The notes under the pieces are model-generated. The model saw only the letters and a list, made by a program, of their open reading frames with translations. It did no database searches and was not told the origin of the DNA. Of a stretch of DNA of 16,750 nt, positions 13,542 through 16,750 are shown one piece after another; position 1 is the first letter of the stretch; the number at the start of each line of letters is the position of its first letter. The position numbers and the translations under genes were made by a program. This DNA is from JBBRYK01 sp038237665 (GTDB lineage: Bacteria; Actinomycetota; Thermoleophilia; Gaiellales; Gaiellaceae): the NCBI GenBank assembly GCA_038237665.1, contig JBBRYK010000061.1:1-16750 (forward strand), given 5' to 3'.

Positions 13542-14302
13542 GGGTCAAGCCGAAGAAGGAGCTCGGGCAGCACTTTCTGGTCGACGAGAATCTACTCGGC
13601 GTGATCGGGCGCCTGGCCGGGCTCGATTCGGACGACGTCGTGCTCGAAGTGGGGCCCGGGCTCGGCGTGCTCACGCGGTACCTCGCCGACCGGGTCAAGC
13701 TCGTGCATGCGATCGAGGTCGACCGCTCGCTCGAGCCTCATCTCCAGCTCGGTGATCGCGTGCGCCTCTCCTTCGGTGATGCGCTCGCCTTCGACTTCAG
13801 GGCGCTCGACCCGGCTCCCACGAAGCTCGTCGCGAATCTTCCGTACGCGATCGCGACTCCGCTCGTGATCGAGACGCTCGAACGCCTGCCCACGGTCTCC
13901 CAGTGGTGCGTCATGGTGCAGAGGGAGGTCGCCGACCGGTTCTTCGCGGCGCCGGGGACAAAGGCCTACGGGGCCGTCTCGGTCGTTCTCCAGTTGGCAA
14001 CCGAGCGGACGGGCTTCCACCCGGTCTCGCGCACGGTCTTCCGGCCTCAGCCGAACGTCGACTCGGCCCTTGTCGCCTTCCGTCGCGTTCCTCTCCCGGA
14101 CGACTTCCCGTGGATTCGCAGGGTTGTGCAGGCAGCGTTCGCGCACCGGCGGAAGACGCTGCCCAACTCACTGGCGCTCGCCGGCCTCGCAACCCGCGCT
14201 CGCGCCGAGCAAGGGCTGGCGGCGATCGGGCGGCCCCCGTCGATTCGAGCCGAGGCTCTCGCGCCGCGCGAATTCGTCGCGCTCGCGGAATCACTCGCGT
14301 GA
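13538..14302 (+). CDS. rsmA: 16S rRNA dimethyladenosine transferase (A1518/A1519)
   Basis: A 254-residue Rossmann-fold methyltransferase (KsgA) that dimethylates two adjacent adenosines near the 3' end of 16S rRNA during small-subunit maturation. Motifs: KKELGQHFLVDENLL, VLEVGPGLGVLTRYLA (S-adenosylmethionine loop), HAIEVD (acidic ribose-binding residue), FGDALAFDF and the catalytic NLPY (here NLPYAIATP, with Ala where many homologues have Asn). VMVQREVADRFFAAPGTKAYG, FRPQPNVDSALV and FAHRRKTLPNSL are the typical C-terminal signatures. Length is normal. The GTG at 13538 overlaps the tatD stop (GTGA); the stop overlaps the next GTG in the same way. Confidence 0.96.
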   Translation: MRVKPKKELGQHFLVDENLLGVIGRLAGLDSDDVVLEVGPGLGVLTRYLADRVKLVHAIEVDRSLEPHLQLGDRVRLSFGDALAFDFRALDPAPTKLVANLPYAIATPLVIETLERLPTVSQWCVMVQREVADRFFAAPGTKAYGAVSVVLQLATERTGFHPVSRTVFRPQPNVDSALVAFRRVPLPDDFPWIRRVVQAAFAHRRKTLPNSLALAGLATRARAEQGLAAIGRPPSIRAEALAPREFVALAESLA

Positions 14303-15117
14303 GGCGCGCTCCGGCCCCCGCAAAGATCAACCTGGCCCTCGTTGTCGGGCCGCTCGGGCCGGAGGGGCGACACGAGGTGACGACGGTCCTCCAGCGCGTC
14401 GACCTGACCGACCGCGTCGCCGTTGCTCCCGCGGCGCGCCTCACCGTCAGCGGCTTCGCCGACGACACCCTCGTGCGCCGCGCGCTCGAAGCCCTGGCTG
14501 AAGCGGCCGGTGCCGAACCCCGCTGGGCCGCCCGAATCGAGAAACACGTTCCCGTCGCGGCCGGCCTCGGTGGAGGCAGCTCGGACGCTGCGACCGCGTT
14601 GCGGCTGGCCAACGAGACGCTCGATCCGCCGCTGTCCGCCGACGAGCTGAGGGCGGTCGCCGCACATCTCGGCTCGGACGTGCCGTTCTTCCTCGCGGCG
14701 GGCCCGCAGCTGGGGGAAGGGGACGGCTCGCGGCTCCAAGCCCTCGACCTGCCGCAGGACTTCTGGGTGCTGCTCGTCCTTCCGCACGGCGTGACCAAGG
14801 GGTCGACCGCGGAGGTCTACGGGGCGTTCGACGAGCGAAACGGAGCGGACGGGTACGACCACCGGCGAACCGCACTGCTGGCAGGACTCGGAGAGGTTCG
14901 CCGGCCGCGCGACCTCGCCCGGCTTCCGCCGAACGACCTCGCGTCCTCGCCGCTGGCCGCCGAGCTCGAGGATCTCGGCGCCTTCCGCGCCGACGTCAGC
15001 GGCGCAGGCCCGGCCGTCTACGGCCTCTTTCACCACCGTCCGGACGCAGTCCGCGCCCGCCGGGCGATCCGCGGCCGCGGCCGAACCTGGTTGGTCGTGC
15101 CAGCGTGGTACTTTTGA
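14299..15117 (+). CDS. ispE: 4-diphosphocytidyl-2-C-methyl-D-erythritol kinase
   Basis: A 272-residue GHMP kinase of the MEP isoprenoid pathway that phosphorylates CDP-methylerythritol at the 2-hydroxyl using ATP. APAKINLAL holds Lys9, PVAAGLGGGSSDAATAL (85-101) is the ATP glycine loop with catalytic Asp96, LGSDVPFFL follows, and SGAGPAVYGLF is the third GHMP motif. The usual DGYHEL motif, whose Tyr and His hold the cytidine base, reads EGRHEV (22-27), so Arg replaces Tyr. The protein is slightly shorter than the usual 280-300. Start GTG 14299 overlaps the rsmA stop by four bases; the frame is open upstream to 13903, but that part is rsmA in another frame. The pathway supplies polyprenyl carriers for cell-wall synthesis, which fits nearby glmU and the LCP gene. 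Confidence 0.95.
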   Translation: MRRAPAPAKINLALVVGPLGPEGRHEVTTVLQRVDLTDRVAVAPAARLTVSGFADDTLVRRALEALAEAAGAEPRWAARIEKHVPVAAGLGGGSSDAATALRLANETLDPPLSADELRAVAAHLGSDVPFFLAAGPQLGEGDGSRLQALDLPQDFWVLLVLPHGVTKGSTAEVYGAFDERNGADGYDHRRTALLAGLGEVRRPRDLARLPPNDLASSPLAAELEDLGAFRADVSGAGPAVYGLFHHRPDAVRARRAIRGRGRTWLVVPAWYF

Positions 15118-15121
15118 ACTG

Positions 15122-15514
15122 ATGGCCAGCAGGCCCGATGTCCGCCGCGGCGAGATCCTTGGACCGGGTCCCTCGCGTTCACACAGCTGGCTGCGAGAGC
15201 GCCGCATCAAGATCGCGCTCTGGATTGCAGCGGTCGAGGGGTTGCTGATCGTCGTCCACGCGATCGGACGGTGGCCCGCGATCATCGTCGCGGGCGCGAT
15301 CCTCGTTGCCTACCTCCTCGGCGGCCGGAGCATCAAGTCCGACACCGGCTACCAGATCATGTGGATCATCGCGGCCTCGCAGGCGATGGTCGCGCTCGTG
15401 CCGCTGATCTGGTGGTTCGTGACGCGTGTGATCGCGATCATCGCGGTCGCCGCGCTCGCGGTCGTGGCCCTGGTCTACCTATTCAGCGACAAGCGCAGCG
15501 CAGCACGCGGCTAG
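15122..15514 (+). CDS. Small polytopic membrane protein, function unknown
   Basis: A 130-residue protein starting 4 bases after the ispE stop, so probably the last gene of the metG operon. The first 27 residues are polar and basic (DVRRGEILGPGPSRSHSWLRERR). Then come about four hydrophobic helices: IALWIAAVEGLLIVVHAI, WPAIIVAGAILVAYLL, YQIMWIIAASQAMVALVPLIW and VIAIIAVAALAVVALVYLF. A short basic C-terminus (SDKRSAARG) ends it. No catalytic motif or named family is recognised. Strong codon bias and the position in the operon make it a real gene. The tRNA-Gln gene is encoded on the opposite strand 24 bases downstream. Confidence 0.82.
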   Translation: MASRPDVRRGEILGPGPSRSHSWLRERRIKIALWIAAVEGLLIVVHAIGRWPAIIVAGAILVAYLLGGRSIKSDTGYQIMWIIAASQAMVALVPLIWWFVTRVIAIIAVAALAVVALVYLFSDKRSAARG

Positions 15515-15537
15515 CCCCGGAGTCTTCCTCTCACTAA

Positions 15538-15608
15538 CTGGGGCGCCAGGATTCGAACCTGGGATCGCGGGACCAAAACCCGCTGCCTTACCACTTGGCT
15601 ACGCCCCA
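15538..15608 (-). tRNA. tRNA-Gln (anticodon UUG)
   Basis: Read on the minus strand, 71 bases fold into a complete cloverleaf. The acceptor stem TGGGGCG pairs with CGCCCCA, with a U1-A72 pair and G73 discriminator, both typical of glutamine tRNA. The D arm is GCC...GGC; the anticodon stem is GCGGG/CCCGC with loop TTTTGGT (anticodon TTG); the variable loop is GATC; the T arm is CCAGG-TTCGAAT-CCTGG. CCA is not encoded. It reads CAA directly and CAG by wobble. Its position near glmU is the usual one in actinobacteria. It lies 66 bases downstream of the reductase gene on the same strand. Confidence 0.97.
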
Positions 15609-15674
15609 CCGTTTGTACGCTTTTCCTACACAGCGTGTCGCCTGCGTTGTAGCAGCCCACTCGAGGCCGAATCG

Positions 15675-16418
15675 CTACATGTTCAGGCCGCCGTTGACCG
15701 AGTAGGCCTGGCCGGTGATGTAGCTCGAGTCACGGTCGGCCAGGAACACGACCACCCGGGCTACTTCCTCCGGCTGGCCCAGGCGCTTCGCCGGAATCTG
15801 GTCGACGATGCTCGCCAGGACCGCCTCCGGGACGGCCGCGACCATCTCGGTCTCGATGAATCCGGGTGCGACGCAGTTGACCGTGATCCCCCTGCTGGCG
15901 CTCTCGAGAGCCAGGCTCATAGTCAGGCCGAAGAGGCCTGATTTCGCGGCGGCGTAGTTCGCCTGGCCGATGTTGCCGGTCTCGCCGATCACCGAGCTGA
16001 TGTTGATGATGCGCCCGTATCCCTGCTCGATCATGTGCTGCAGCGCGGCGCGCGACATATAGAACGCGCCGTTCAGGTTGACCTCGATCACGTGGTTCCA
16101 CTCGGCGGGCGTCATCTTGCGGACGGTCTTGTCGACGGTGATGCCCGCGTTGTTGACGAGGATGTCGAGTCGGCCGTGCTGACCGATCACCTCCTCGACG
16201 ACGCGCTCGCAGTCGGCGTCGCTGGCGATGTTCCCCTGGTGCACCGTCGCTCCGGCGGCGCCGTGCCTCGCGAGGAAGTCATCGGCCGCGGCGACGTTGC
16301 GCGAGTAGCCGGCCGCGACGCGGGCGCCATGCTCGATCAACTGCTCGCTGATCGCCAGGCCGATGCCCCGGACGCCGCCGGTGACGAGCCCCACCTGTCC
16401 CGTGAACCCGGTGCTCAT
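15675..16418 (-). CDS. SDR-family reductase, FabG/PhaB-like (3-oxoacyl-ACP or acetoacetyl-CoA reductase)
   Basis: A 247-residue classical short-chain dehydrogenase. TGGVRGIG (13-20) is the cofactor glycine motif, and YSRN at 38-41 after the second strand, with Arg40, suggests NADPH. NNAG is at 89-92, and the catalytic tetrad is Asn114, Ser142, Tyr155, Lys159 in INISSVIGETGNIGQANYAAAKSG. VAPGFIETEM and the end YSVNGGLNM follow. KMTPAEWNHVIEVNL and GGLNM lean towards acetoacetyl-CoA reductase (PhaB), but FabG of fatty-acid synthesis is equally possible. No PhaA, PhaC or acyl-carrier gene is in the window to decide. It starts at ATG 16418 behind an unusually perfect ribosome site, diverges from glmU and sits between tRNA-Gln and glmU, which are more commonly neighbours. 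Confidence 0.88.
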   Translation of the reverse strand: MSTGFTGQVGLVTGGVRGIGLAISEQLIEHGARVAAGYSRNVAAADDFLARHGAAGATVHQGNIASDADCERVVEEVIGQHGRLDILVNNAGITVDKTVRKMTPAEWNHVIEVNLNGAFYMSRAALQHMIEQGYGRIINISSVIGETGNIGQANYAAAKSGLFGLTMSLALESASRGITVNCVAPGFIETEMVAAVPEAVLASIVDQIPAKRLGQPEEVARVVVFLADRDSSYITGQAYSVNGGLNM

Positions 16419-16424
16419 GCCCTT

Positions 16425-16433
16425 TCACCTCCT
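16425..16433 (-). promoter_or_regulatory. Full-length Shine-Dalgarno of the SDR reductase
   Basis: AGGAGGTGA on the minus strand is complementary to nine bases of the 16S rRNA 3' end and lies 6 bases before ATG 16418. It fixes the start. No other gene in this window has so strong a site, which suggests high translation. Confidence 0.85.
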
Positions 16434-16502
16434 GGCGCGCATTCTCGCCTGTTGGCGCGACGTATGCTGGGGGGCCGGTACGTCGCGGAGCCTGCTCGTC
16501 CC

Positions 16503-16750
16503 TTGACCGATTCGAAACTCGCAGCGGTAGTGATGGCCGCGGGCCTCGGCACCCGAATGCGCTCGGAGTTGCCGAAGCACCTGCACCCGTTGCTCGGCCG
16601 TCGCGTCGTCGACTGGGTGCTCGACGCGGCTGGCGGCCTCGAACCGGAGAGGATCGTGCTCGTCGTCGCGCCAACCTCCGAGGAGCGCTTCGACGGTGTC
16701 CAAATCGCCGTGCAGGCCGAGCCGCGAGGAACCGGAGATGCGGTCGCCGC
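16503..16750 (+). CDS. glmU: Bifunctional GlcNAc-1-P uridyltransferase/acetyltransferase, N-terminal part
   Basis: The first 82 residues of the pyrophosphorylase domain; the gene runs off the right edge. AAVVMAAGLGTRMRSELPKHLHPLLGR is the nucleotide-binding signature (GLGTRM with the following Lys), and AVQAEPRGTGDAVAA matches the uridine-binding Gln and GTGDA block. GlmU makes UDP-GlcNAc for peptidoglycan. The assignment to GlmU rather than another nucleotidyltransferase rests on these motifs and on the tRNA-Gln neighbourhood; the acetyltransferase domain is not visible. I chose TTG 16503, with GGAG 12 bases upstream. ATG 16464 is also in frame and would add 13 residues, but TATGCT there (16463-16468) looks more like a -10 box. 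Confidence 0.9.
   Translation, partial: MTDSKLAAVVMAAGLGTRMRSELPKHLHPLLGRRVVDWVLDAAGGLEPERIVLVVAPTSEERFDGVQIAVQAEPRGTGDAVA

Noticed and set aside
14047..15285. 412-codon minus-strand frame opposite rsmA and ispE
   Set aside because: Antisense shadow of two recognised enzymes, no family motif.

Overview
The window is GC-rich (visibly around 68-72% GC), densely coded bacterial chromosome. Gene content and order point to Actinomycetota, most likely class Thermoleophilia (Gaiellales/Solirubrobacterales type): metG-tatD-rsmA-ispE followed by tRNA-Gln and glmU is an actinobacterial arrangement. GTG/TTG starts are frequent, and several genes appear to have leaderless starts. The lineage is an inference from gene order and protein flavour, not from a search. 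No insertion sequence, CRISPR array, phage gene or replication origin was seen, and no stretch over 300 bases lacks a gene.

Layout. (1) 2-337 (+) is the 3' end of a BTAD-domain regulator whose C-terminus looks rearranged. (2) 319-2033 (-) is a two-gene operon of a PfkB-type sugar kinase (probable pseudouridine kinase) and pseudouridine-5'-phosphate glycosidase, which together would turn pseudouridine into uracil and ribose 5-phosphate. (3) 2056-2268 (+) is a small one-helix membrane protein. (4) 2234-5915 (-) is a GT-C glycosyltransferase followed by a CopC-CopD copper protein with an extra C-terminal extracellular domain. (5) 5991-6290 (+) is an FmdB-type zinc ribbon. It converges on an LCP (LytR-CpsA-Psr) ligase at 6504-7754 (-), and the roughly 210 bases between them are almost entirely inverted repeats. 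(6) 7864-9597 (+) holds a ROK sugar kinase and rsmI. (7) 9705-11228 (+) is a secreted M23-like protein with degenerate metal ligands behind a clear promoter with a palindrome. (8) 11005-15514 (+) is a tightly overlapping housekeeping operon: metG, tatD, rsmA, ispE and a small membrane protein. (9) tRNA-Gln(UUG) and a FabG/PhaB-like reductase lie on the minus strand. (10) glmU starts at about 16503 (+) and runs off the window.

How the genes fit together. Most of the right half is translation and rRNA maintenance (metG, rsmA, rsmI, tRNA-Gln), isoprenoid precursor synthesis (ispE) and envelope building (glmU, the LCP ligase, the M23-like protein, the GT-C enzyme). The left half is accessory: nucleoside salvage, copper handling and a regulator fragment.

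I did not find a convincing new multi-gene system. The least explained signals are a 109-base sequence that folds on paper into a nearly fully paired four-way junction (6341-6449) between two stop-codon hairpins; the promoter palindrome at 9659-9670; the M23-like protein lacking canonical metal ligands; and the CopC-CopD C-terminal extension.
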